Assembly: GCA_946405135.1 (NCBI GenBank)
Contig: CAMJGD010000004.1
Coordinates: 1 to 64,000 of the forward strand
Length of the DNA: 64,000 nt
Direction: 5' to 3'
Source: an uncultured Clostridiaceae bacterium
GTDB lineage: Bacteria; Bacillota; Clostridia; Clostridiales; Clostridiaceae
Positions within the stretch are counted from its first letter, which is position 1. Each line of letters starts with the position of its first letter. Shown piece after piece: positions 35,015 to 44,105 of this stretch. Below the pieces are notes generated by a model. The model made no database searches. It was not told where the DNA came from and was given only the letters and a program-made list of their open reading frames with translations. The position numbers and the translations under genes were made by a program.

Positions 35015-35800
35015 TTAATAGGCAAATACCATATTAGCTATCTGTATAGCAACAGGCTTGGACCAAAGCCAGCTATTAGTAGCAGTATCGTCAAAGTAAT
35101 ATAACGCACCATTAGTTGGATCAGAACCATTTAAAGCCTCATATACTGCATTTACTGATTCTTGTGAAGCAGGTCTATTTATCCATCCATTAAGTACTGG
35201 AGTAAATTGATAGTAACCATTGCTTCTTTCATAGATTACGTCATTTATAGTATTTGGGAATTCAGAACTTTTAACTCTATTTAATACTACAGCAGCTACA
35301 GCAACCTTTGCCTGATAAGGCTGATCCTCTGCTTCTGCTGAAACTAATCTAGCCATTAAATCTACATCGCTAGCGGTATAATTAACCCTAGGTTTTGACA
35401 CTGACGTACTACTTGAATTTACAGTGTTATAAGAAGAAGGAATCAAAAGTACATCACCAGGATAAATCATATTATCCCATTTATTATTTGCTTTCCTTAA
35501 GTCATCTAAAGAAATATTATTTGCTTTAGATATTAAGAATAAACTGTCCCCGCTTTTAATGGTGTAAGTTTTTACATTTAAATTTAGTTTCTGTCCAGGA
35601 TATATAGCAGAATTTGAAAGATTATTATCTTTCATTATGCTAGTATAGGGAATGTTGAAAAGTTTTCCTATTTTATAAAGTGAATCACCAGATTCAACAG
35701 TATAAGTAGCAGCTGTAGCAGCTTTTGCTGGTACTATAGTGAAAATACTTAGTAGTAGTCCAGCCATTAAGGTTTTAAATTTTTTTGATTTTATTGCCAT
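35015..35800 (-). CDS. Secreted LysM cell wall hydrolase (SleB catalytic family)
   Basis: A 261-residue secreted enzyme with a signal peptide (cleavage near residue 25-30, VPAKAATA). Two LysM repeats follow, YTVESGDSLYKIGKLFNIPY (about 32-75) and YTIKSGDSLFLISKANNISL (about 80-123). After a Ser/Thr-rich linker comes a Hydrolase_2 domain (about 145-260, LMARLVSAEAEDQPYQAKVAVAAVVLNR holding the catalytic Glu, and GALYYFDDTATNSW). It should cut peptidoglycan in the vegetative or spore wall. The ATG at 35800 follows GGAGG. A c-di-AMP riboswitch occupies its leader, so wall hydrolysis is tied to that messenger. Confidence 0.92.
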   Translation of the reverse strand: MAIKSKKFKTLMAGLLLSIFTIVPAKAATAATYTVESGDSLYKIGKLFNIPYTSIMKDNNLSNSAIYPGQKLNLNVKTYTIKSGDSLFLISKANNISLDDLRKANNKWDNMIYPGDVLLIPSSYNTVNSSSTSVSKPRVNYTASDVDLMARLVSAEAEDQPYQAKVAVAAVVLNRVKSSEFPNTINDVIYERSNGYYQFTPVLNGWINRPASQESVNAVYEALNGSDPTNGALYYFDDTATNSWLWSKPVAIQIANMVFAY

Positions 35801-35813
35801 AATCATTACCTCC

Positions 35814-35924
35814 ATTTGCCTCCGGGGTTAGTTGACGGGTTTGGGCAGAGGATAGCCCTACTTTAAAAAAAGATTCACCCCAATATAGGATTCCCCCGTA
35901 CTCTTACAAGAGATTCGGCTAAAT
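35814..35924 (-). ncRNA. c-di-AMP riboswitch (ydaO/yuaA family)
   Basis: Read on the minus strand, the leader shows the family signatures in order: TAGCCGAATC, ACGGGGGAATCC, GGGGTGAATC, AGTAGGGC, CTCTGCCCAAACCCGTCAAC and TAACCCCGGAGGC. The outer helix can form between TTTAGCC (35923-35917) and GGCAAAT (35820-35814). That 3' strand touches the GGAGG ribosome site of the LysM hydrolase, so control is probably by an effect on translation or by premature termination. Family members switch off expression when c-di-AMP is abundant and commonly precede cell wall hydrolases and K+ transporters. Confidence 0.93.
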
Positions 35925-36029
35925 TTAATTTATTTATTCTTTTGTAGGTATTTTAACATGGCTTATACAATCCATCTATATAAAATCATTGGTATCTTTG
36001 ACATTAATATCATGCGTTTCAATAATATA

Positions 36030-36062
36030 AAAAAAGGAGCTTACATTTTTAACTGCAAGCTC
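36030..36062 (-). terminator. Terminator of ATP-cone gene
   Basis: On the minus strand GAGCTT (36062-36057) and AAGCTC (36042-36037) pair and are followed by CTTTTTTT. Confidence 0.75.
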
Positions 36063-36080
36063 TATTTTTATTATGAGAAA

Positions 36081-36350
36081 TTATTCTCCTATTGAAAATT
36101 TAATGTATTCTTTTATTATAGATTTAAATCCTAATTTTTTTAGTACATCAATGGTTATAGAAAATACTTCATAAGTAGATGTTTTATTTTCTCTGATAGA
36201 AAATACAATATTTTTTATTTCTTTAATTATAAGATTTGCATCAGCTTCATTTAGAGGAGTCTTTGCATCTAAAGAAGCATTGATAATGCCAGCTTTTAGT
36301 TTTTCTGCATTAAACTCTTCTAGTTTACCAGATTTTTTTATTATCATCAT
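36081..36350 (-). CDS. Stand-alone ATP-cone domain protein
   Basis: The 89-residue protein is a single ATP-cone domain: IIKKSGKLEEFNAEKLKAGIINASLDA, then LIIKEIKNIV and TYEVFSITIDVLKKLGF. ATP-cones normally regulate ribonucleotide reductases or form the NrdR repressor, where a zinc ribbon precedes them; no zinc ribbon or catalytic domain is attached here. It may act as a nucleotide-sensing partner in trans. Tandem ATGs follow AGGTGG; the first is used. It is monocistronic, with a terminator just after. Confidence 0.75.
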   Translation of the reverse strand: MMIIKKSGKLEEFNAEKLKAGIINASLDAKTPLNEADANLIIKEIKNIVFSIRENKTSTYEVFSITIDVLKKLGFKSIIKEYIKFSIGE

Positions 36351-36386
36351 ACAAAAGCACCACCTATCTATACTATTATAATACAC

Positions 36387-36785
36387 CTTATATGGTATTA
36401 TTTAAATCATTTTAGAGGAACTTTAACAATATATTTATTATTTTGCATCTTTTATGGCTTTCAATGAGTTTTATTTAGAGTTAGATTATTTCTTTTTTTA
36501 CGAATGGATAAACCTGATGGAATTAAACTAGAACCAGATATTAATAAAGATGTAAATCCAATGAAAACTTTTTTGAATTCTCGCCCTAAAGAATTCTTAA
36601 AAAAGAGATGCTTTTTAATAAAATATAAAATTAAAAGGAATAAAATATATAGTATATCAGTATAAGCTTCATGGATGTAGAGAATATTAATGTTTGTGTA
36701 GTAGAGATATTTTGTTGAAATTTGAAATATAATTCTGAAAAGTTTATAATTATGTTGTAATATGAATAAAAAAAGGGGGATAAGA
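36387..36785. other. Gene-poor gap with a degenerate short ORF
   Basis: The 400-bp A/T-rich gap holds a 53-codon open frame on the plus strand (ATG at 36504, stop at 36663-36665). It begins MDKPDGIKLEPDINKDV and has a Lys/Arg/Ile-rich end, no ribosome site and no recognised family. It may be a relic. No RNA gene was recognised. Confidence 0.3.
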
Positions 36786-37835
36786 ATGAAATTAGATTTA
36801 GATTATACTTTAGCAATGTTGAAAAAATATCTAGCTATCCCAAGTCCAGGTGGATTCACTAAAAATGCTATATTAGAAGCACAAAAAGATTTTGAAGAAT
36901 TAGGATTTAGTACTTCAATTACAAAAAAAGGAGCTCTTATAGCTACTTTAAAAGGTAAAAATGATGAGGAACATATAATGATAAGTGCTCACATGGATAC
37001 ATTGGGTGCTATGGTTAAAGAAATCACACCTCAAGGCAGATTAAAATACAAAAGAATAGGCGGAGGATGCTTTTCAGCAGTAGAAGGAGAAAATTGTTAC
37101 ATAGTTACTAGAAAAGGGAAAAATATAAGAGGTTCTATTATGCCTATAATGGCATCTACACATATACATGGTCAGCAAAAGGCTAATGAACCAAGAAATG
37201 AAGAGAATATGACTGTAAGAATAGATGAAATAGTTAGCAGCAAAGAAGATGTGTTAAGGCTTGGAATAAATGTTGGAGATTTTATATGCATGGATACTAG
37301 AACAGAGATTACAGAGAGTGGATTTATAAAATCTAGATATTTAGATGACAAGGCTGCAATAGCTATGCTTTTTGAAATAGGAAGATATTTTAAAGAAAAC
37401 AAATTAGTTCCTGAATATACTACCCACTTTTTTATAAGCAACTATGAAGAAATGGGACATGGTGTAGCAGCGGCAAGTATACCTGAAAAGGTAAAGGAAT
37501 TTATAGCTATTGATATTGGACCAGTAGGAGGAAATCAAGAGTCTTCAGAATATGCTGTGACTATAGCTGCAAAAGATAATAAAAGTGTTTATGATTTTGA
37601 TTTAAGAAATAAACTTGTAGATATTGCAGAAGAGAACGGAATAGATTATAAGGTGGATGTGTTTAATAGTTATAGCTCTGATGCTACTCAAATAATTCAC
37701 CAGGGCGCTGATTTGAAGTTTGCTTGTATAGGACCTGGAGTGGATTCTACCCACCATTATGAGAGAACTCATGTATCTTCAGTAGAAAACAATATAAAAT
37801 TACTTATATGCTGGATGTTAGACTGCAGATCATAA
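36786..37835 (+). CDS. M42-family metallopeptidase (glutamyl aminopeptidase/endoglucanase type)
   Basis: A 349-residue cytosolic di-metal peptidase with metal ligands in order: His-Asp in ISAHMDTLG (about 60-68), Asp in YLDDKAA (about 181-187), the catalytic and metal Glu pair in NYEEMGHGVAA (about 214-224), Asp in IDIGPVGG (about 236-243) and His in STHHYERTH (about 323-331). The N-terminus (LAIPSPGG) fits the family. M42 enzymes assemble into dodecameric tetrahedra that trim peptides. The ATG follows AAGGGGGA. It is monocistronic with a strong terminator. Confidence 0.93.
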   Translation: MKLDLDYTLAMLKKYLAIPSPGGFTKNAILEAQKDFEELGFSTSITKKGALIATLKGKNDEEHIMISAHMDTLGAMVKEITPQGRLKYKRIGGGCFSAVEGENCYIVTRKGKNIRGSIMPIMASTHIHGQQKANEPRNEENMTVRIDEIVSSKEDVLRLGINVGDFICMDTRTEITESGFIKSRYLDDKAAIAMLFEIGRYFKENKLVPEYTTHFFISNYEEMGHGVAAASIPEKVKEFIAIDIGPVGGNQESSEYAVTIAAKDNKSVYDFDLRNKLVDIAEENGIDYKVDVFNSYSSDATQIIHQGADLKFACIGPGVDSTHHYERTHVSSVENNIKLLICWMLDCRS

Positions 37836-37839
37836 TATA

Positions 37840-37880
37840 AAAAAGAGATTGCTTATAATACTTATAGGTAATCTCTTTTT
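37840..37880 (+). terminator. Terminator after M42 peptidase gene
   Basis: AAAAAGAGATT (37840-37850) pairs with AATCTCTTTTT (37870-37880). Confidence 0.88.
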
Positions 37881-37938
37881 AGCTTAAAATAGCTATAAGA
37901 AATTATTGTGAAGTTATAGTAAATTATTACTTTTAAGG

Positions 37939-38048
37939 TTGATTTTTTATATTTGTAATCATATAATTAACTTAAAGAAAACTTAATAAAAGACTGCTAG
38001 AGGTTATGGAGACTTAATTTCAATTCTGATTTTTATAGTCTCTTTTTT
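37939..38048 (+). promoter_or_regulatory. Promoter and terminator-containing leader upstream of gcvT
   Basis: TTGATT (37939-37944) and TATAAT (37962-37967) are 17 bp apart. About 35 nt after the expected start lies GAGACT (38009-38014) / AGTCTC (38037-38042) followed by six T, an intrinsic terminator 160 bp ahead of gcvT. This is either an attenuator or the end of a small RNA. A second hairpin CACTCTA/TAGAGTG lies at about 38119-38139. The sequence does not match the glycine riboswitch. Confidence 0.5.
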
Positions 38049-38207
38049 ATGCTAAAAATTCATAGTATTTTGCTCAAGTTTATATAGTTTTATTGATATC
38101 TTAATTTATTTGTGCAAGAACACTCTATTTTTTTAGAGTGGTGCAATTAATATTAGGTAAGTAAAGAAGCTTATAATTAAAAAAATATATAAGGAGGAGG
38201 GTACAAA

Positions 38208-39320
38208 GTGGAAGAATTAAAGAAAACACCACTTATAGACACTTATGCTCAATATGGTGGAAAGGTAATAGACTTCGCAGGATGGGCGTTACCAGTAGAA
38301 TTTGAAGGTATTATAAAGGAACATGAAGCTGTAAGAAATGAAGCTGGACTTTTTGATGTATCTCACATGGGAGAGATAATGGTAAAGGGAAAAGAAGCTT
38401 TAAAGTTTGTACAACATATTTTAACTAACGATATATCTACATTAAAAGACAATGAGGTAATTTATACTTTAATGTGCTATGAAAATGGCGGCGTAGTAGA
38501 TGATTTGATTATGTACAGATTTTCTCAGTATGAATTTATGTTAGTAGTTAATGCTTCAAATGTGGATAAAGATTTTCAGTGGATTATGGATAAAAGCAAG
38601 AATTTTGACGTAAAAATTGTAAACGTTTCAAATGCTATGGCACAACTTGCGATACAAGGTCCTAAGGCAGAAGGTATACTTCAAAAACTTACTGATACAG
38701 ATCTTTCAACCATTGAATTCTTTCATTTTATAAAAGAAGCAGACATTAAAGGTGTAAAGGCTTTGGTTTCAAGGACAGGTTATACAGGTGAAGATGGTTT
38801 TGAAATATATATGTCACCAGAGCATTTAGTTTTTCTTTGGAATGAAATACTTAAAGCAGGAAAAGAGGAAGGCATAAAGCCAATAGGTCTTGGCGCTAGG
38901 GACACTTTAAGATTCGAAGCTAATCTTCCTTTATATGGCAATGAAATGTCTCCTGAAATAACACCTCTAGAAGCAGGATTAGGATTCTTTGTAAAGCTAA
39001 GCAAAGATGATTTTATAGGTAAAAAAGCTCTTCAGGCACAAAAAGATACAGGACTTAAAAGAAAAGTTGTAGGCTTTGAAATGAAAGATAGAGGTATACC
39101 AAGACATGGCTACAAGGTTATGAATTCAGAGGGAAAAGAAATAGGGATAGTAACTACAGGGTATTTTTCACCTACTTTGAAGAAAAATATAGGACTTGCC
39201 CTTGTGGAGACAGAGTATTCATCTTTAGGAACAGAATTCTATATAGAAGTTAGAAATAAAAAGCTTAAAGCTGAAGTAATAAATAAAAGATTTTATATAA
39301 AGAAAACAAAGAATAGTTAA
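38208..39320 (+). CDS. gcvT: Glycine cleavage system T protein (aminomethyltransferase)
   Basis: This 370-residue tetrahydrofolate-dependent enzyme takes the methylamine carbon from lipoyl-H protein to give methylene-THF and ammonia. Landmarks are FDVSHMGEIMVKG (about 48-60), YTLMCYENGGVVDDLIMYR (about 86-104), SRTGYTGEDGFEIY (about 188-201), GLGARDTLRFEANLPLYG and a C-terminal ETEY/EVRNKKL beta domain. The start is GTG at 38208, with the strong site AAGGAGGAGGG before it. It is the first gene of gcvT-gcvH-gcvPA-gcvPB-lpd. Confidence 0.96.
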   Translation: MEELKKTPLIDTYAQYGGKVIDFAGWALPVEFEGIIKEHEAVRNEAGLFDVSHMGEIMVKGKEALKFVQHILTNDISTLKDNEVIYTLMCYENGGVVDDLIMYRFSQYEFMLVVNASNVDKDFQWIMDKSKNFDVKIVNVSNAMAQLAIQGPKAEGILQKLTDTDLSTIEFFHFIKEADIKGVKALVSRTGYTGEDGFEIYMSPEHLVFLWNEILKAGKEEGIKPIGLGARDTLRFEANLPLYGNEMSPEITPLEAGLGFFVKLSKDDFIGKKALQAQKDTGLKRKVVGFEMKDRGIPRHGYKVMNSEGKEIGIVTTGYFSPTLKKNIGLALVETEYSSLGTEFYIEVRNKKLKAEVINKRFYIKKTKNS

Positions 39321-39332
39321 GGGGGAAGATTT

Positions 39333-39716
39333 ATGAAAATATTAAAAGAATTATTGTATACAAAAGATCATGATTGGGTAAAGGTAGAAGGGAATAAAGC
39401 GTATATAGGTATTACTGATTATGCGCAAGAAGCTTTAGGTTCTATAGTGTTTGTGGAATTACCAGAAGTAGATGATGAATTTCAAAAGGGAGAAAGTTTT
39501 GGTGTTGTAGAATCCGTTAAAGCTGCTACAGATTCATATATGCCTGTAGGCGGAAAGATTTTAGAGATAAATGAAAATATAGTTGATGAGCCAGAACTAA
39601 TAAATGAGAATCCTTATGATAACTGGTTCATATGTGTTGAAATAGCTGATAAGAATGATTTAAGTGAACTTATGGATTCGGAGGCATATGAAGAATTATG
39701 TAGTAAGGAGGAATAG
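39333..39716 (+). CDS. gcvH: Glycine cleavage system H protein
   Basis: A 127-residue lipoyl carrier. The lipoylated lysine is in [19 protein letters not shown] (about residues 54-72), and the fold markers are [23 protein letters not shown] and [13 protein letters not shown]. It shuttles the aminomethyl group between P and T proteins and electrons to L protein. It lies 12 bp after gcvT and 2 bp before gcvPA. Confidence 0.97.
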   Translation: MKILKELLYTKDHDWVKVEGNKAYIGITDYAQEALGSIVFVELPEVDDEFQKGESFGVVESVKAATDSYMPVGGKILEINENIVDEPELINENPYDNWFICVEIADKNDLSELMDSEAYEELCSKEE

Positions 39717-39718
39717 AT

Positions 39719-41062
39719 ATGTATCCTTATATAGCTAATGGAGAGCAAGACAAGAAGTCAATGTTAGAAGCAATTGGTGCAGAAAACATGGATGAACTTT
39801 TTAAAGATATTCCGAAAGAAGTTAGATTAAATAGAGAATTAAGTATAAATAAGTCCAGTTCTGAAATTGAAGTTACAAAAAATATGAGAGAATTAGCTTC
39901 AAAAAATAAGAGTATAGATGATTATATATGCTTTTTAGGAGCTGGTTCTTATGATCACTATATACCTTCTGTAATAAAACACCTAACTTCTAGGTCTGAA
40001 TTTTATACTGCATATACACCATACCAGCCAGAAATAAGTCAAGGTACTTTACAAGGTTTGTTTGAATTCCAAAGTATGATATGCGAGCTTACAGGAATGG
40101 ATGTATCTAATGTATCTATGTATGATGGAACAACTGCAGCTTCAGAAGCGGCTATATTAGCTACTCAGGCCACAAGAAGAAAAAAGGTTTTGGTATCAAA
40201 CACAGTAAATCCTGAAACACGAAGGGTACTTGCTACTTACTTAAAATTTAGAGATATAGATTATGTAGAGATAAAGCAAACAGAAGGGGTTACTGATGCA
40301 GAAGAGTTAAAAGCCTTACTAGATAAGGATGTTGCAGCAGTATTAGTACAGAGTCCAAATTTTTTTGGAATCATAGAAGATGTTAAATCTATTGGAGAAG
40401 CTATTCATAAAAATAAGTCTCTCCTAATAATGAGTGTAGACCCTATTTCTTTAGGTATATTAAAAAGCCCAGGAGAGCTAGGTGCTGATATAGCTATAGG
40501 AGAGGGTCAGGCTTTAGGTGGGAATATAAGTTTTGGAGGACCATGTTTAGGATTTATGACAGTTACTTCAAAGCTCATGAGAAAGATGCCTGGAAGAATA
40601 GTGGGAGAGACTACTGACGTGGATGGAAAAAGAGGATTCGTATTAACCCTCCAAGCTAGAGAACAGCATATAAGAAGGGAAAAGGCCACATCAAATATAT
40701 GTTCAGATCAAACTTTAAATTCTATAGCAGCAGCTATATACCTTTCCACCATGGGTAAGAAGGGTATAAGGGAAGTAGCAGAGCAGTGCTTAAATAAATC
40801 ACATTATGCTTTTGAAAAACTTGTAGAGTCAGGAAAATGCAAACCTTTATTTAAAGATAAACCATTCTTTAAGGAATTTTCTGTGACACTAAATGAAGAT
40901 ATAGAAAAAGTAAACAAAGCATTACTTAAGCAAAATATGCTTGGAGGATATAATATAGAAAAAGCATATGCTGAATATAAAAATTCTATGCTTCTATGTG
41001 TTACTGAAAAGAGGAATAAAGAAGAAATAGATGCATTAGTTAAAGCTATGGAGGTGATATAG
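39719..41062 (+). CDS. gcvPA: Glycine dehydrogenase (decarboxylating) subunit 1
   Basis: The N-terminal half of P protein as a separate 447-residue subunit, the arrangement of Firmicutes and archaea. Landmarks are [19 protein letters not shown] (about 77-95), [27 protein letters not shown] and GGPCLGFM. It lacks the PLP lysine, which is on subunit 2, and the two form an alpha2-beta2 enzyme that decarboxylates glycine. Its stop is immediately followed by the gcvPB ATG. Confidence 0.96.
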   Translation: MYPYIANGEQDKKSMLEAIGAENMDELFKDIPKEVRLNRELSINKSSSEIEVTKNMRELASKNKSIDDYICFLGAGSYDHYIPSVIKHLTSRSEFYTAYTPYQPEISQGTLQGLFEFQSMICELTGMDVSNVSMYDGTTAASEAAILATQATRRKKVLVSNTVNPETRRVLATYLKFRDIDYVEIKQTEGVTDAEELKALLDKDVAAVLVQSPNFFGIIEDVKSIGEAIHKNKSLLIMSVDPISLGILKSPGELGADIAIGEGQALGGNISFGGPCLGFMTVTSKLMRKMPGRIVGETTDVDGKRGFVLTLQAREQHIRREKATSNICSDQTLNSIAAAIYLSTMGKKGIREVAEQCLNKSHYAFEKLVESGKCKPLFKDKPFFKEFSVTLNEDIEKVNKALLKQNMLGGYNIEKAYAEYKNSMLLCVTEKRNKEEIDALVKAMEVI

Positions 41063-42523
41063 ATGAAAAATTACAATAAATTAATATTTGAGCTTTCAAA
41101 GGAAGGCAGAAAAGCATATTCACTTCCAGATTTAGATGTACCTAAGGTTGATATAAAAGATATACTTCCATCAGAACTTTTAAGAGATAAGGAACCCGAA
41201 TTACCAGAGGTAAGTGAAGTTGATGTTATAAGACATTATACTTTAATATCTAATAAAAACTATAGTGTGGATAAAGGATTTTATCCTTTAGGTTCCTGTA
41301 CTATGAAATATAATCCTAAGATAAATGAAGATATTTCAGGGCTTTCGGGCTTTTCAAGGATACATCCTTATCAAAATGAAGAGGATGTACAAGGGGCTTT
41401 AGAGCTTATGTACAATTTATCAAGAGAATTATGTGAAATAACTGGTATGGATGAAATGACTCTGCAGCCAGCTGCAGGAGCACATGGAGAGTTAACAGGA
41501 CTCATGATAATAAAAGCTTACCATGAAAACAGAGGAGATACTAAAAGAAAGAAGATAATAGTACCAGATTCTGCTCATGGTACAAATCCGGCTAGTGCAA
41601 GTGTGGTAGGCTTTGAAATAGTGGAAGTCAAATCAAATAAAGATGGTACAGTGGACATTGAAGCATTAAAAAATGTATTAAATGATGAAATTGCAGGATT
41701 AATGCTTACAAATCCAAATACTTTAGGGCTTTTTGAAAAAGATATAAAGCTTATTGCAGATATGGTACATGAAGCTGGCGGTTTACTATACTATGACGGA
41801 GCAAATATGAATGCAATAATGGGGATTACAAGACCCGGAGACATGGGTTTTGATGTATGCCATCTTAATCTTCATAAAACTTTTTCTACACCCCATGGCG
41901 GCGGAGGACCAGGTTCTGGACCAGTAGGAGTTAAAAAAGGACTTGCACCGTTTATCCCAATGCCTGTAGTAGATAAAGTTGATGAACATTATAGATTAAA
42001 TTATGATAGACCACTTTCCATTGGAAAGATAAAAAACTTTTATGGAAATTTTGGTGTTATGGTAAAGGCTTATACTTATATTATGACCATGGGAAGAGAT
42101 GGACTTAAAGAAGCTACAGAGATAGCAGTATTAAATGCTAATTATATAAAAGAAAAATTAAAAGATTATTATGAAATAGCTATAGATAAAACATGTAAAC
42201 ATGAGGTGGTTTTTGCAGGAATAAAAAATAAGTCTACAGGAGTTTCCACATTAGAAATTGCAAAACGATTGATAGATTATGGATTCCATCCACCTACAGT
42301 ATACTTTCCTCTTATAGTAGATAATTCTTTGATGATAGAACCTACAGAAACTGAAAGCAAGGAAGCTATAGATGAATTTATAGAAGCTATGATAAATATA
42401 GCAAAAGAAGCAGAAGAAAACCCAGAGATATTTAAATCAGCACCGCATGACAGTCCTGTTAGAAGACTGGATGAAGTGAAAGCTGCTAGAACTCCAGTAT
42501 TAAGGTGGGTTAAACAAAAATAG
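41063..42523 (+). CDS. gcvPB: Glycine dehydrogenase (decarboxylating) subunit 2
   Basis: The PLP-bearing subunit of P protein, 486 residues. The cofactor lysine lies in [20 protein letters not shown] near residue 272. Other landmarks are [34 protein letters not shown] and [13 protein letters not shown]. Together with subunit 1 it converts glycine to CO2 and aminomethyl-lipoyl-H protein. It starts directly at the end of gcvPA, favouring 1:1 synthesis. Confidence 0.96.
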   Translation: MKNYNKLIFELSKEGRKAYSLPDLDVPKVDIKDILPSELLRDKEPELPEVSEVDVIRHYTLISNKNYSVDKGFYPLGSCTMKYNPKINEDISGLSGFSRIHPYQNEEDVQGALELMYNLSRELCEITGMDEMTLQPAAGAHGELTGLMIIKAYHENRGDTKRKKIIVPDSAHGTNPASASVVGFEIVEVKSNKDGTVDIEALKNVLNDEIAGLMLTNPNTLGLFEKDIKLIADMVHEAGGLLYYDGANMNAIMGITRPGDMGFDVCHLNLHKTFSTPHGGGGPGSGPVGVKKGLAPFIPMPVVDKVDEHYRLNYDRPLSIGKIKNFYGNFGVMVKAYTYIMTMGRDGLKEATEIAVLNANYIKEKLKDYYEIAIDKTCKHEVVFAGIKNKSTGVSTLEIAKRLIDYGFHPPTVYFPLIVDNSLMIEPTETESKEAIDEFIEAMINIAKEAEENPEIFKSAPHDSPVRRLDEVKAARTPVLRWVKQK

Positions 42524-42534
42524 GGGGTTAGAGC

Positions 42535-43935
42535 ATGGATAAAGATATTGTAATCATAGGAGGAGGACCAGGAGGCTATGTGGCTGCCATAAGAGCAGCC
42601 CAGCTTGGTTTAAATGTTTCTGTAATAGAAAGGGACAAACTAGGAGGTACCTGCTTAAATAGAGGTTGTATACCTACAAAAGCCCTTTATAGAAATGCAG
42701 AAATATTAAATACATTAAACAACATAGAGGAATATGGTATAGCTGTAAATGGTTTTACCATAGACGTAAAAAAAGTACAAAGCAGAAAAGACAAAGTGGT
42801 TTATCAACTTGTATCTGGAGTAGAGCAGCTCATGAAGGCTAATAAAGTCCAGGTTATATATGGAGAAGCTACTTTAATAGATAAAAATACCATATCAGTT
42901 TTAACCAGAGAAGGAGAAGAGAAAACTTTAACTGCTTCAAATGTTATTATAGCTACAGGTTCAAAACCTTACATACCTTCTATACCAGGAATTGATTTAG
43001 AAGGGGTTGTAACCAGTGATGGACTTTTAGAATTTAATAATATTCCTAAAGATTTAGTAGTGCTTGGAGGAGGAGTAGTAGGTCTAGAGTTTGCTGGCAT
43101 ATTTAATTCTATGGGCTCAAAGGTTAAAGTGATAAAAGCATCATCTAACATATTCCCAGAGGTGGATAGTGATATCACCAAAAGATATTCAAGTTTTTTA
43201 AGAAAACAGGGTATAGAAGTATATTCCTCCACTGAGGTAAAGAAAATTGTAAAGCAGGGGGACAAACTCCTTATTAAAGCTCAGGGTAAAAAAGGAGAAA
43301 TGGAAATTCCAGCAGATTGTATATTAGTATCTAAAGGCAGATATCCTGAAATTGAGGGACTAAATCTAGATAAGCTGGGGATAAGTCATGATAGAAAAGG
43401 AATTAAAGTGGATAAAAATTATGAGACAAACATTAAAGGAGTATATGCCATAGGAGATGTAAATGGTATATCACTTCTTGCTCATGCTGCATCTTATCAG
43501 GGAGTTTCTGCAGTAGAAAAGATTGCAGGTGTGGTGGAGGAATGTGAGGAAACACCTATACCAAGCTGTATATTTGTTTTTCCTGAAATAGCTAGCGTAG
43601 GTATCACAGAGGATGAAGCTAAAGAAAAGGGTATGAACTATAACACCAGTAAGTTTATGTTTGGAGCTAATGGAAAAGCACTAGCTTTAGGTGAGGGTGA
43701 AGGATTCATAAAAGTTATATCTAAAGCTGAAGATAATACTATAATAGGTGTTCATATTATGGGACCTCATGCTTCTGATCTTATACATGAAGGAGCATTA
43801 GCTATAGCTAATAAATTAAATGTTAAACATATAAAACATACAGTACATGCTCATCCAACTTTAGGAGAAGCTTTCTATGAAGCAGTACTAGGCCTAGAAA
43901 ATGAAGCTATACACTTAGTACCCAAAAAAAGATAA
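42535..43935 (+). CDS. lpdA: Dihydrolipoyl dehydrogenase (L protein)
   Basis: A 466-residue FAD disulfide oxidoreductase: FAD site DIVIIGGGPGGYVAAIRAAQ (2-21), redox-active cysteines in GGTCLNRGCIPTKAL (about 37-51), NAD site VVLGGGVVGLEFAG and C-terminal His-Glu pair in HAHPTLGEAFYEA. It reoxidises the lipoyl arm of GcvH with NAD+. There is no N-terminal lipoyl domain. It is the last gene of the gcv operon, 11 bp after gcvPB. Confidence 0.96.
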   Translation: MDKDIVIIGGGPGGYVAAIRAAQLGLNVSVIERDKLGGTCLNRGCIPTKALYRNAEILNTLNNIEEYGIAVNGFTIDVKKVQSRKDKVVYQLVSGVEQLMKANKVQVIYGEATLIDKNTISVLTREGEEKTLTASNVIIATGSKPYIPSIPGIDLEGVVTSDGLLEFNNIPKDLVVLGGGVVGLEFAGIFNSMGSKVKVIKASSNIFPEVDSDITKRYSSFLRKQGIEVYSSTEVKKIVKQGDKLLIKAQGKKGEMEIPADCILVSKGRYPEIEGLNLDKLGISHDRKGIKVDKNYETNIKGVYAIGDVNGISLLAHAASYQGVSAVEKIAGVVEECEETPIPSCIFVFPEIASVGITEDEAKEKGMNYNTSKFMFGANGKALALGEGEGFIKVISKAEDNTIIGVHIMGPHASDLIHEGALAIANKLNVKHIKHTVHAHPTLGEAFYEAVLGLENEAIHLVPKKR

Positions 43936-44105
43936 ATCATGTTAGGAGGGGAGGATATAAGTTTCCTCCCTACATTTGTTGTAGCTAAATATATATAAAT
44001 AATATATCAGTAAATGAAATAGGAAATGTATTTATAAAAGAACCATAAATATATGTTTGTATTTACAAAGCAAATAATTCTAATTGAAATGGAGGAAAAA
44101 CAAAC

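Noticed and set aside
35545..35555. CTGTCCCC as another GGGACAG repeat copy
   Set aside because: It lies inside the conserved SGDSLF coding segment of the second LysM repeat, and the flanks do not match.
37900..38207. Glycine riboswitch upstream of gcvT
   Set aside because: The conserved GGAGA / GCCGAAGG / CUCUCAGG-type signatures are absent; only generic hairpins and a terminator are seen.
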